From Arthrobacter sp. C2 (GTDB lineage Bacteria; Actinomycetota; Actinomycetes; Actinomycetales; Micrococcaceae): a stretch of DNA of 64,000 nucleotides. Below, piece after piece: positions 15,166-23,680 of the stretch. The position numbers and the translations under genes are program-made. Below the pieces are notes generated by a model. That model saw only the letters and a program-made list of their open reading frames with translations. It searched no databases and had not been told where the DNA came from. How positions within the stretch are numbered: position 1 is the first letter of the stretch; each line of letters opens with the position of its first letter. The stretch covers positions 1,860,001 through 1,924,000 of the forward strand of contig CP042428.1 in NCBI GenBank assembly GCA_024207135.1, given 5' to 3'.

Positions 15166-16881
15166 GTGCAGCAATTTGCGGTAGTGGCCACCCACTCCAT
15201 CTCCCAGCCCGAACCCGAAGCCGGTTCCGCCACCGCCGTGGTCCAATTGGTCGACGCGGGCGGCACCGCGCTCATCCCGCCCATGCAGGTCTATGGCGAC
15301 CAGCTTCCCGCGGTGGTCGCGGAGCTGGAGGCCACGCACAGGCCGCGCTGGGTCTTCGACTCGGTGCATGCCTGGTACCCGGGGCTGGTGGCCGCGGGCG
15401 TGCGCATCGAACGCGCCCACGACGTGGGGCTGGTCCGTGCCATCCTGCGCAACGCGCCCTACGCGGTGCCCGGCGAATACCTCTCGGCCCTCGGCCGGGA
15501 ACCGGATCCGGCCAACGCCGCCCCGGCGCACCTCTTGCCGCCGGCACGGGTGCCGGAGAACCAGGGCGAGCTGTTCTCCGAGCCCAAGGACCGCTCCGGC
15601 GCGCTGGAAAACGTGCTCGCCGAGTTCCTGGCCCAGCGCGCCGCGGTGCCGGACACCCAGCGCGGGGCGAAGCTGGGCCTGCTGCTGGCCGCCGAGTCCG
15701 CCGGGGCGCTGATCGCCGCGGAAATGACCCATGCGGGAGTGCCCTGGGACGTGGCGGAGCACCACCGGCTGCTGCATGAGGCCCTGGGCCCGCAGGTTCC
15801 GGCCGGGGTGCGGCCCCCGCGCATGGAGGAACTGGCCGCGCAACTGCGCACCCTGCTCGACGCCCCGGCACTGAACCCCGATTCCCCGGCCGAGCTGCTC
15901 AAGGCCATGAACCGGGCCGGCATCGCGGTGTCCAACACCCGCGCATGGGAGCTGACGGAGATCAAGCACCCGGTCATCGAGCCGCTGCTGGCGTACAAGA
16001 AGATCGCCCGGCTGGCCACCGCCAACGGCTACGCCTGGGTGGACCGCTGGGTGCATGGCGGACGCTTCCGCCCCGAATACATCGTCGGCGGGGTGGTCAC
16101 CGGGCGCTGGGCCTCCCACGGCGGCGGGGCGCTGCAGATACCGCACCAGGTGCGCTCGGCGGTGCGCGCCGATCCCGGCAAGGTGCTGGTGGTCGCCGAT
16201 GCCGCGCAGCTGGAGCCGCGCATCCTGGCCGCACTCTCGCGCGACACCGCCCTCGCGGCGGCGGCAACGGCCCGGGATTTGTACCAGGGGATTGCCGATG
16301 CCGGGTTCGGCGGGGACCGGGCGCATGCCAAGGTCGCGATGCTCGGGGCGATGTACGGGGCCACCAGCGGCGAATCCGGCCGGCTGATGCCCCAGCTCAA
16401 GGCCACCTACCCCCAGGCCGTGGGCCTGGTCGAATGGGCCGCGGCCCAGGGCGAGGCCGGGGCGGGCGTGGCGACGTTCCTGGGCCGCGGAACCCCTCAG
16501 GCGCCCGAGGGCTGGCTGAAGTCCAGGTCGCGCGCCTCCACGGAGGCCGAGCAGCGCGCGGTGGAGGCCGAGGGACGGTCCCGCGGCCGCTTCACCCGCA
16601 ACTTCATCGTCCAGGGCACCGCGGCCGAGTGGGCGCTGTGCTGGATGGGCGAGCTGCGCCGCCGGATGAACGCGGGCCGGGCGGCCGGGGTGGACACCGG
16701 CGAACTGGTGTTCTTCCTGCACGACGAAATCATGTTGCACGTCCCGGCGGCGCAGGCCCAGGCCGTGGTGGACCTGGTGCACGAGTCGGCCAGGTCGGCC
16801 TCCGAGCTGCTCTTCGGCAAGATCCCGGTGGACTTCCCTGTCACCGCGGTCGTCGTCGATTCCTACGACCAGGCCAAGTAG
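15166..16881 (+). CDS. family A DNA polymerase (annotated family: bifunctional 3'-5' exonuclease/DNA polymerase)
   Basis: 571 aa, GTG start. Polymerase motifs are intact: motif A DAAQLEPRILAALS (about residue 345), motif B RAHAKVAMLGAMYG (about 387, the O-helix), and motif C FFLHDEIML (about 518) with the catalytic His-Asp-Glu. It is much shorter than PolA, with no 5' nuclease. The N-terminal ~200 residues correspond to the exonuclease-like domain, but I cannot see an obvious DEDD set, so proofreading may be absent. This is an accessory polymerase, not the replicative PolI. It is divergent from the Tad-like operon with a 162-nt spacer and may act in repair. GAGAAT lies 5 nt before the GTG. 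Confidence 0.85.
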   Translation: MQQFAVVATHSISQPEPEAGSATAVVQLVDAGGTALIPPMQVYGDQLPAVVAELEATHRPRWVFDSVHAWYPGLVAAGVRIERAHDVGLVRAILRNAPYAVPGEYLSALGREPDPANAAPAHLLPPARVPENQGELFSEPKDRSGALENVLAEFLAQRAAVPDTQRGAKLGLLLAAESAGALIAAEMTHAGVPWDVAEHHRLLHEALGPQVPAGVRPPRMEELAAQLRTLLDAPALNPDSPAELLKAMNRAGIAVSNTRAWELTEIKHPVIEPLLAYKKIARLATANGYAWVDRWVHGGRFRPEYIVGGVVTGRWASHGGGALQIPHQVRSAVRADPGKVLVVADAAQLEPRILAALSRDTALAAAATARDLYQGIADAGFGGDRAHAKVAMLGAMYGATSGESGRLMPQLKATYPQAVGLVEWAAAQGEAGAGVATFLGRGTPQAPEGWLKSRSRASTEAEQRAVEAEGRSRGRFTRNFIVQGTAAEWALCWMGELRRRMNAGRAAGVDTGELVFFLHDEIMLHVPAAQAQAVVDLVHESARSASELLFGKIPVDFPVTAVVVDSYDQAK

Positions 16882-16899
16882 CCTCCGGGCCGGGCGGTG

Positions 16900-17616
16900 T
16901 CAGCTAGAGCGCCGGTCGCCGACGTGGATCGGCACCTCGCGGCCCTCGTCCCAGGGCACGGTCCAGCCCAGGTCGTTGAAGATCCGATCCAGCAGGATCC
17001 CGGTGAAGCCCCAGATGAAGCCGCCGTCCACGTCGAAGGCCGGTGCGGAAAAGCGCTGCCCGTCGCGCTCCACGACCGAGGAGACCCGGTTGTGGGGGTC
17101 CAGCAGGTCGGCCACCGGGGCGCGGAAGACCGTGGAGGACTCCGCGGTGTCAACCACGAACACCTCCGAGGGTGCGTGCCACCAGCCGATGACCGGGGTG
17201 ACGATGAAGTTGGTGATGGGCAGCTCCGCGTCGGGCAGCACGCCCAGGATCTCCACGCCGTCCGGGTCCAGCCCGGTCTCCTCGCGCGCCTCGCGCAGCG
17301 CCGCGGCGATCGCGTCCTGGTCCTCGTCATCGACCTTGCCGCCGGGGAAGGCCACCTGCCCGGCGTGCTTGCGCAGCGTGTCCGCCCGGGTCACGAAGAG
17401 CACGTCCAGGTCCTCGTGCACCGACTTGACCTCGCTGGTGGCCGGCACGTCGTCGAGCCGCCCGAAGAGGATCAGCACCGCCGCGTGCCTGGCCGTCTCC
17501 GGGTCCAGCGGGTTGAACACCCAGGTTTCGGGCATCTTGGTCGCGTCCTGGGTTCCGTTGCCCACCAGGTGCGACTTGGCCGCGATCATCTCCAGCAGTT
17601 CCGTGCGCACGCTCAT
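16900..17616 (-). CDS. Nudix hydrolase, CoA pyrophosphatase-like (NudL family)
   Basis: 238 aa. The Nudix box is visible as FPGGKVDDEDQDAIAAALREAREETGLDPD (around residues 105-130), matching Gx5Ex7REUxEExGU with small spacing changes. The upstream region (HAAVLILFGR, VLFVTRADTLRKHAGQVAFPGG) has the LRKHxGQxxFPGG signature of NudL/NUDT7-type CoA diphosphatases. The enzyme would hydrolyse CoA or acyl-CoA to phosphopantetheine products. Its start overlaps the stop of the nth gene by 4 nt, so the two are co-translated, a pairing common in Micrococcales. Confidence 0.85.
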   Translation of the reverse strand: MSVRTELLEMIAAKSHLVGNGTQDATKMPETWVFNPLDPETARHAAVLILFGRLDDVPATSEVKSVHEDLDVLFVTRADTLRKHAGQVAFPGGKVDDEDQDAIAAALREAREETGLDPDGVEILGVLPDAELPITNFIVTPVIGWWHAPSEVFVVDTAESSTVFRAPVADLLDPHNRVSSVVERDGQRFSAPAFDVDGGFIWGFTGILLDRIFNDLGWTVPWDEGREVPIHVGDRRSS

Positions 17617-18398
17617 GCTTCCAGCCCGTAACCTTGTGCGCGCAGCTCCCGGCGGGTCGCCCCGGCGCGCATCTTTTCCAGCAGGTCTTCGCGCCCCGGC
17701 GCCAGCTCGTACTTGAGCAGCTTGGCGGCCTTGGCCTCGTCGGTCTCGCCCTCCCCGTAGGCGGGGCAGAGCGTGGTCAGCGGGCAGGCGCCGCAGGCGG
17801 GCTTGCGGGCCAGGCAGATGCGCCGGCCGTGGAAGACCACCCGGTGGCTGAGCATGGTCCAGTCCGCCGGCCCGAACAGCTCCGCCACGGCGTGCTCGAT
17901 CTTCACCGGGTCCGTTTCCGTGGTCCAGCCAAAGCGCCGCGCAAGGCGGATGAAGTGGGTGTCCACGGTGATCCCCGGGACCCCGAAGGCGTTGCCAAGC
18001 ACCACGTTGGCGGTCTTGCGCCCCACCCCGGCCAGCGTGACCAGGTCCTCGAGCCGTCCGGGGACCACCCCGTCGTATTCGTCGACGATCCGGGTGGACA
18101 GGGCCAGCAGCGAGGTCGCCTTCGCGCGGAAGAACCCGGTGGGACGGATCAGCTCCTGCAGCGCCTCCGGCTCGGCCTGGCTCATGGCCAGCGGGTCGGG
18201 ATAGGCGGCAAAGAGCGCCGGGGTGATCGCGTTGACCCGCACATCGGTGGTCTGCGCGGAGAGCACCGTGGCCACCAGCAGCTCGAAGGCGTTGGTGAAG
18301 TCCAGTTCCGCGACCGCGTACGGGTAGGTCTCGGCCAGGATCCGGTTGATCTTCCGCGCCCGGCGCTTGCGCCCCAGCGCCGTCTCTTGCACTGCCAT
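17613..18398 (-). CDS. nth: endonuclease III (DNA glycosylase/AP lyase)
   Basis: 261 aa. Helix-hairpin-helix LEDLVTLAGVGRKTANVVLGNAFG contains the catalytic Lys, and DTHFIRLARRFGW contains the catalytic Asp. The 4Fe-4S cluster is CLARKPACGACPLTTLCP with C-x6-C-x2-C-x5-C spacing. It removes oxidised pyrimidines and cleaves the abasic site. ATG 18398 was chosen because the sequence before it (RPAIPGQVG) reads as the antisense of the upstream gene. It sits 2 nt after the stop of the membrane-protein gene and overlaps the Nudix gene by 4 nt. Family assignment is secure. Confidence 0.93.
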   Translation of the reverse strand: MAVQETALGRKRRARKINRILAETYPYAVAELDFTNAFELLVATVLSAQTTDVRVNAITPALFAAYPDPLAMSQAEPEALQELIRPTGFFRAKATSLLALSTRIVDEYDGVVPGRLEDLVTLAGVGRKTANVVLGNAFGVPGITVDTHFIRLARRFGWTTETDPVKIEHAVAELFGPADWTMLSHRVVFHGRRICLARKPACGACPLTTLCPAYGEGETDEAKAAKLLKYELAPGREDLLEKMRAGATRRELRAQGYGLEA

Positions 18399-18400
18399 GC

Positions 18401-20194
18401 CTACTTGTCCGGGAATTGCAGGTCGTCGAGGTCGCGCAGCACCGCGGGGCGTCCCTCGGCGAGGTTGATGAGGTACTCCGTGCCGCGGTCCTCCAGGCAC
18501 AGGATCCATTTGCCGGGGTTCAGCGTCGCAAGCATGGTGCCGTTGACCGGGTGAAAGACCGGGCGCGAGTGGTTCAACGCGAACCAGAAGCTGGCGGGCT
18601 CCGGATCGGCCGCGGCAACCTCGGCCCGGGCCCCGAAGGACGACTCGGCCTCGGCCTTGGCGCGCTCGGCGGCGGCGCGGTGCGCGTCGATCTCGGTGCG
18701 CGAGATCGCGGCCGTGGCCTTGATGTCGCCGGCCCGCGGAACGGCCATGGTGGCCGGGTTCGGGTTTCCGGCCGCCGGGACGGCGGATTCCGCGGCGGCG
18801 GGCTTTGGGGCGGCAGGCTCGGCGGCAACGGGCGCGGAGTCGTTGGCGGGCTTGGCCTCGGCTGCTGCTTCGTTCGCCGTCTCCGGGTGGACTGCGGCGT
18901 CCGCGCCTGCGGCCTGCGCGAGGTCCCGGCCGGGTTCGGGGGCGTCCTGGCCGACAGCGTTCGGGCCCGGGGCGGCCGGTTCCGGCTTCCGGATCGATGC
19001 AGGTTCGCCCGTGCCGGTGCCGGACTTGGCTGCGCCGGCCCCGGGCATCGGGACGTTCACTTCAGCGGCATTGCCGTCACCCGTGCCGGGAGCCGCCTTT
19101 GCGTCCGGGTTCTCGTTGCTGCCGGTCGATGGCTTGGAATCGGTTTCCGTGGCCCGTGCGGCATCGGCAGCCTCGCCTGCTTCCGCGGACTTGGCGCTGC
19201 CCGGTTCCGGTTCGTTGGCCGAGGCCCCGGCGCGGGAACCATCGACGATGGGGGCTTCCGTGGCTGGTACCGGAGGGGTGTCCTGGCCCGGGGCCGGTGC
19301 GTCGGTGTCGGACACGTTGGATCCGGAGGCCGGTGCCCGGCCGGCATCCTTGGTGAACGGCGCGTGGTCGGACTTGTTCGCTGCGCCATCCGCTGCGCCA
19401 TCCGTGGCGCCGGTGGCCGAAGCCGAAGCCGGGGCGGATGCTTCGGAAGAGGCGGCTGCGCTCGAGGCAGCAGCAGCGGCTGTGGAAGCACCGGCTGCGG
19501 ACGCGCCGGCCTTCTGTGCCGGAACCGCAGCGGGTGCGGCCCCGCGGCGCGCCTCGTCCTTGCCCGTCACCGGCATGCCCGGGCGGTTTGCGCCATGGGC
19601 CGTCGGAGTGGCCGGGGCACCGGCGCTGCTGGCGCCGAAGCTTTCCGGCTCGGCCGACGCGGCGGCAGCGGACGCCTTCGCGGCCGGAGTCGCCGCCGCC
19701 AGGACGTCGGAACCCAGCACGGTTTCGCCGCCGGAAACGAAGTCGCGGCGGAAGGCCCCGAGGTAGCTGGCCAGCGTCGTGCCGGCGATCATGGCCAGCG
19801 CCCCGACGAGCCCGATCAGGTAGGCCGGGGACATGGAAGCCACGTAGGAGTTGAAGAAGTAGGCGGCGGCAAACAGCGACACAACCGATCCGGCCTGGTC
19901 AAGGCTCAGCGACCCGATGCGCACCCGGGTGCGCCCGGTGAGCCGTCGCCAGGTGAACCCGGCGGCGACCAGCAGCGGCAGCAACAGCGAGACCAGCAGG
20001 TGGAAGGGCAGGCCCGGGAAGATCCACATGTTCACCGAGACGGCCTTGGTCCACGGGATGGGGACCAGCGAACCCACCAGCACCAGCAGCCCGCCGAGGA
20101 TGACGAACCCGTCGCGCATCGTCAGCGGCCCCAGAACAGCCTTGGGCGTGCGCCCTGGCGTCGAACCCTCTGCCTTGGTATGCACCTTGTCCAT
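18401..20194 (-). CDS. membrane protein with long Ala/Pro-rich region and conserved C-terminal domain (unknown function)
   Basis: 597 aa. Not recognised as a named family. Four membrane helices lie in the first ~150 residues (DGFVILGGLLVLVGSLVPI, WIFPGLPFHLLVSLLLPLLVAAGF, SLFAAAYFFNSYVASM, YLIGLVGALAMIAGTTLASYL). Then come ~300 residues rich in Ala, Pro, Ser, Glu and Thr with no predicted fold. The last ~60 residues look ordered (WFALNHSRPVFHPVNG, GKWILCLEDRGTEYLINL). ATG 20194 was chosen because it is the last Met before the first helix; GTG/ATG codons up to 20320 are also in frame. It may be an envelope sensor or scaffold, but this is speculative. It directly precedes nth by 2 nt, probably one transcript. 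Confidence 0.65.
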   Translation of the reverse strand: MDKVHTKAEGSTPGRTPKAVLGPLTMRDGFVILGGLLVLVGSLVPIPWTKAVSVNMWIFPGLPFHLLVSLLLPLLVAAGFTWRRLTGRTRVRIGSLSLDQAGSVVSLFAAAYFFNSYVASMSPAYLIGLVGALAMIAGTTLASYLGAFRRDFVSGGETVLGSDVLAAATPAAKASAAAASAEPESFGASSAGAPATPTAHGANRPGMPVTGKDEARRGAAPAAVPAQKAGASAAGASTAAAAASSAAASSEASAPASASATGATDGAADGAANKSDHAPFTKDAGRAPASGSNVSDTDAPAPGQDTPPVPATEAPIVDGSRAGASANEPEPGSAKSAEAGEAADAARATETDSKPSTGSNENPDAKAAPGTGDGNAAEVNVPMPGAGAAKSGTGTGEPASIRKPEPAAPGPNAVGQDAPEPGRDLAQAAGADAAVHPETANEAAAEAKPANDSAPVAAEPAAPKPAAAESAVPAAGNPNPATMAVPRAGDIKATAAISRTEIDAHRAAAERAKAEAESSFGARAEVAAADPEPASFWFALNHSRPVFHPVNGTMLATLNPGKWILCLEDRGTEYLINLAEGRPAVLRDLDDLQFPDK

Positions 20195-20600
20195 GTGAAG
20201 ACCCCGCTTCTTGTTCGTGTTTCTTCCTTGGCCCTGCATCGGCGCCCGGACGGCTTGCGCTTCGACCGGTTGCGCCTTGTAGTCAAGGCTAGCTACAACC
20301 TTATCCGTGCCGCCGTCCAACGGACGCGATTCGGCGCACCGCGAATACCGGCCGTGTTACGCCATCGTCCGCCAAGGTCTTATCCGGGTTCGGCCCGACG
20401 CCCCGGCGGCGCCGTTCCCGGGGAAGATTCCGGGGTCCGAAGGCCCGGGCGCCGGCAACCATTGATCGTGAATATTTGCCGCTCAACGCACAATCACCAC
20501 CCCTCCACTGTCATACTTGTGACGGGTCACACTGGGGGAAGCCCCGCGGCTGTAACCTGAATCACCAGACCCCACTTTAGTTGTTGGAAGGACCAAAACC
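20195..20600. other. 406-nt divergent spacer between the membrane-protein gene and acs
   Basis: Holds the 5' region of both divergent genes, a perfect palindrome (20518-20531), and the acs ribosome binding site GGAAGG. The left part (20195-20320) is open in the membrane-protein frame and may belong to it. No RNA gene or small ORF is recognised. Confidence 0.5.
20518..20531. promoter_or_regulatory. perfect inverted repeat upstream of acs
   Basis: TGTGAC-GG-GTCACA, a 6+2+6 palindrome about 70 nt before the acs start. The half-sites resemble CRP/GlxR half-sites but the core is 2 nt shorter than the TGTGA-N6-TCACA spacing, so the binding factor is uncertain. Probable operator for acetate-responsive control. 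Confidence 0.5.
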
Positions 20601-22586
20601 GTGTCGGACACCCATACCTCCACGCTTGACAACCTCTCGCACGAGACGCGTGCCTTTGCCCCGAGCGCCGAGTTCGTGGCCAATGCCATCGGCAAGCCGG
20701 AACAGTACGAGGCGGCCAACGCCGACCGCCTGGGCTACTGGGCCGAGACGGCCCGCAAGGTGCTGACCTGGGACACCGACTTCACCGAGGTCCTCGACTG
20801 GTCCGGCGCCCCGGTGGCCAAGTGGTTCGCCGACGGCAAGGTCAACGCCGCCTACAACGCGCTGGACCGCCACGTCGAAAACGGGCTCGGTGACCGCGTG
20901 GCCATCCACTTCGAGGGCGAGCCGGGCGACACCCGCTCCTACACCTACGCACAGCTCACCGATGCGGTGAAGCAGGCGGCCAACGCCTTCGAGTCCCTCG
21001 GCGTGGCCAAGGGCGACCGCGTCGCCGTCTACCTGCCGATGATCCCGGAGGCCGTGATCACCATGCTGGCCTGCGCCCGCATCGGCGCGATCCACTCGGT
21101 GGTCTTCGGCGGCTTCTCCGCCGACGCGCTGCGCTCCCGCGTCGACGACGCCGAGGCCAAGCTCGTGGTCACCGCCGACGGCACCTGGCGCCGCGGCAAG
21201 CCCTCGGCCCTGAAGCCGGCCGTCGACGAGGCCCTCGCGGCCCCCGGCCACACCGTGCAGAACGTGCTGGTGGTCAAGCGCAACGGGCAGGACGTCGCCT
21301 GGAACGATTCGCTGGACAAATGGTGGAGCGATGTCGTTGAGACCGCCTCCACCGAGCACACCGCCGTGGGCCACGAATCCGAGCACCCGCTCTTCGTGCT
21401 CTACACCTCCGGCACCACCGGCAAGCCCAAGGGCATCATCCACACCACCGGCGGCTACCTGGTCCAGGCCGCGGCCACGCACCGCGACACCTTCGACCTG
21501 CACCCCGAGTCGGACGTGTTCTGGTGCACCGCCGACATCGGCTGGGTCACCGGCCACACCTACGTCACCTACGCCCCGCTGATCAACGGCGCCACCCAGG
21601 TCATGTACGAAGGCACCCCCGATTCCCCGCACCAGGGCCGCTGGTGGGAAATCGTGGCCAAGTACGGGGTGACCATCCTGTACACCGCCCCCACCGCCAT
21701 CCGCACCTTCATGAAGTGGGGCCGGCAGATCCCGGACTCCTACGACCTGTCCTCGCTGCGCCTGCTCGGCTCGGTGGGCGAACCCATCAACCCCGAGGCG
21801 TGGATGTGGTACCGCGAGGTCATCGGCACCAACAACGGAGCCAACGGGGAAAAGAAGGAACACCCGACCCCGATCGTTGACACCTGGTGGCAGACCGAGA
21901 CCGGCGCGCACATGATCGCCCCGCTGCCCGGCGTCACCGCCACCAAGCCCGGCTCCGCGCAGACCCCGGTCCCGGGCATCACCGTGGACGTCGTCGACGA
22001 GGCCGGCGAGTCCGTGGGCAACGGCGAGGGCGGCTTCCTGGTCATCCGCGACCCCTGGCCGGGGATGCTGCGCGGCATCTGGGGCGACATGGACCGCTAC
22101 AAGGAGACCTACTGGTCCCGCTTCGAGGGCATGTACTTCGCCGGGGACGGTGCCAAGAAGGACGAGGACGGGGACATCTGGCTGCTGGGCCGCGTGGACG
22201 ACGTCATGAACGTCTCCGGGCACCGCCTGTCCACCACCGAGATCGAATCCTCCCTGGTCGCCCACCCGTACGTGGCCGAGGCCGCCGTGGTCGGGGCCAA
22301 GGACGAGACCACCGGCGAGGCAGTTGTCGCATTCGTGATCCTGCAGATCGAACCCGAGGCCGGCGAGGACGTCGTCGCCACGCTGCGGGCCCACGTGGCC
22401 AAGGACATCGGCCCGATCGCCAAGCCGCGCCACATCCTGGTGGTCCCGGAGCTGCCCAAGACCCGTTCGGGCAAGATCATGCGCCGCCTGCTCAAGGACG
22501 TCGCCGAGGGCCGCGAGGTCGGGGACTCCACCACGCTGGCGGACAACACCGTGATGGCGCAGATCGCCGACTCGATGCGCAAGTAG
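20601..22586 (+). CDS. acs: acetate--CoA ligase (acetyl-CoA synthetase)
   Basis: 661 aa, the normal Acs length. Converts acetate, ATP and CoA to acetyl-CoA via acetyl-AMP. The AMP-binding motif [15 protein letters not shown] is at about residue 266, followed by [14 protein letters not shown]. The C-terminal [13 protein letters not shown] contains the lysine that is reversibly acetylated in Acs. The GTG start follows GGAAGG by 8 nt. Expression is probably controlled through the upstream palindrome. A strong hairpin after the stop separates it from aroQ. Confidence 0.95.
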   Translation: MSDTHTSTLDNLSHETRAFAPSAEFVANAIGKPEQYEAANADRLGYWAETARKVLTWDTDFTEVLDWSGAPVAKWFADGKVNAAYNALDRHVENGLGDRVAIHFEGEPGDTRSYTYAQLTDAVKQAANAFESLGVAKGDRVAVYLPMIPEAVITMLACARIGAIHSVVFGGFSADALRSRVDDAEAKLVVTADGTWRRGKPSALKPAVDEALAAPGHTVQNVLVVKRNGQDVAWNDSLDKWWSDVVETASTEHTAVGHESEHPLFVLYTSGTTGKPKGIIHTTGGYLVQAAATHRDTFDLHPESDVFWCTADIGWVTGHTYVTYAPLINGATQVMYEGTPDSPHQGRWWEIVAKYGVTILYTAPTAIRTFMKWGRQIPDSYDLSSLRLLGSVGEPINPEAWMWYREVIGTNNGANGEKKEHPTPIVDTWWQTETGAHMIAPLPGVTATKPGSAQTPVPGITVDVVDEAGESVGNGEGGFLVIRDPWPGMLRGIWGDMDRYKETYWSRFEGMYFAGDGAKKDEDGDIWLLGRVDDVMNVSGHRLSTTEIESSLVAHPYVAEAAVVGAKDETTGEAVVAFVILQIEPEAGEDVVATLRAHVAKDIGPIAKPRHILVVPELPKTRSGKIMRRLLKDVAEGREVGDSTTLADNTVMAQIADSMRK

Positions 22587-22601
22587 CACCGCGCCACCCG
22601 C

Positions 22602-22643
22602 CGGCGGGCGGGGGAAGGCCCGCGGGCCGTCCCCCGCCCGCCG
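22602..22643 (+). terminator. intrinsic terminator after acs
   Basis: Fourteen-base stem (cggcgggcggggga/tcccccgcccgccg) enclosing a second palindrome (ggcccgcgggcc), followed by cgtcattt. Lies between acs and aroQ. Confidence 0.75.
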
Positions 22644-22709
22644 CGTCATTTAACGCAAACCCGGCTTGCCGCCGCGGCCCGCCCCGCCCCGGTTGCCTAA
22701 GCTGGAGGC

Positions 22710-23162
22710 ATGAGTGAAAAAACACCTGCGCGCATCCTGGTCCTCAACGGCCCGAACCTGAACCTCCTGGGCACCCGGGAACCGGAGATCTACGGGCACG
22801 AGACCCTGAAAGACGTCGAGGAGCTGTGCCGTGCCGCCGCCGCCAAGGCAGGCTTCGAGGTCGACTTCCTGCAGTCGAACCACGAGGGCGCGCTGATCGA
22901 CGCGATCCACGCCGCCCGCGGGCAGGTCGCCGGCATCGTGATCAACCCCGGTGCCTTCACCCACACCTCCGTTGCCCTGGCCGACGCCATTTCCGGGGTG
23001 CAGCTGCCGGCCATCGAGGTGCACATTTCCAACGTCCACAAGCGCGAGGCTTTCCGCCACCACTCCTACATCTCCCCCGTGGCCGCCTCCATCATTGTGG
23101 GCGCGGGCGTCAACGGCTATGTCCTGGGCGTGCAGCAACTGATCCACCTCGCCTCCCGGTAG
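22710..23162 (+). CDS. aroQ: type II 3-dehydroquinate dehydratase
   Basis: 150 aa, usual for the small dodecameric type II enzyme of the shikimate pathway (3-dehydroquinate to 3-dehydroshikimate). Motifs include [20 protein letters not shown] with the catalytic Tyr and the flexible lid Arg, [25 protein letters not shown] (active-site Asn), [17 protein letters not shown] with the catalytic His and lid arginines, and the C-terminal [12 protein letters not shown]. The ATG follows a weak purine stretch. It is isolated between acs and a small YjbR-type gene; no other aro gene lies nearby. Confidence 0.96.
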   Translation: MSEKTPARILVLNGPNLNLLGTREPEIYGHETLKDVEELCRAAAAKAGFEVDFLQSNHEGALIDAIHAARGQVAGIVINPGAFTHTSVALADAISGVQLPAIEVHISNVHKREAFRHHSYISPVAASIIVGAGVNGYVLGVQQLIHLASR

Positions 23163-23203
23163 CCGGGTCCCCCGGCCCCTGTTCGAGGTGCCTGCCGGCT
23201 GGG

Positions 23204-23209
23204 TAGTGT
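23204..23209 (+). promoter_or_regulatory. leaderless-type -10 hexamer for the YjbR-like gene
   Basis: TAGTGT lies 6 nt before ATG 23216. Favours that ATG over the in-frame GTG at 23210. Confidence 0.35.
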
Positions 23210-23215
23210 GTGGAG

Positions 23216-23524
23216 ATGAGCACCGAAGACGACGTCCGCCGGCTGTGCCTGGCCCTTCCCGGCGTCACCGAAAGGATGAGCTGGCAGCGGCCGGCCTGGG
23301 TCGCCGCAACGCTGATGGCCCGCATCTGGGACGACGGCGTGCTCACCGTCAAGACCACCGAGCGGGAGGCGCTGGTGGCCATGGAACCCGGTACCTATTT
23401 CTGGACGCCGCACCATGAACGATCACCGTTGCTGGTGCTGCTGCGGCTCGAGCTCGTCGATACCGCGCAGCTCCACGAGCTGCTGGTCGAGTCCCACCGG
23501 CTAGCCGGCGGCGCCCGCCAATGA
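23216..23524 (+). CDS. MmcQ/YjbR family DNA-binding-fold protein
   Basis: 102 aa. The sequence LCLALPGVTERMSWQRPAWVAATLMARIWDDGVLTVKT fits the YjbR/MmcQ fold: a helix, then the start of the sheet near W-x-x-P-x-W. The middle (LVAMEPGTYFWTPHH) and end (ELVDTAQLHELLVESHRLA) complete a small double-wing fold. The cellular role of the family is not settled. Start 23216 fits a leaderless -10 hexamer 6 nt upstream. Confidence 0.7.
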   Translation: MSTEDDVRRLCLALPGVTERMSWQRPAWVAATLMARIWDDGVLTVKTTEREALVAMEPGTYFWTPHHERSPLLVLLRLELVDTAQLHELLVESHRLAGGARQ

Positions 23525-23680
23525 GAGCACGGCTCCGGGCGTGCACCGCGCCGGGTCGGTGCCCGGGGAACCCTTCGCGCCGGAAACGACCCCCTTGTGC
23601 CACGGGGTGGTTCCGGGCGAAGCTGGAGACGAACGCAGCATCCCAGGCACCCGTTGGATCCGGCGACGTAAGGCACGAAC

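Noticed and set aside
20518-20531. Calling the acs palindrome a CRP/GlxR operator outright
   Set aside because: Core spacing is 2 bp, not the 4 needed between TGTGAN and NTCACA half-sites; kept as an unassigned operator.
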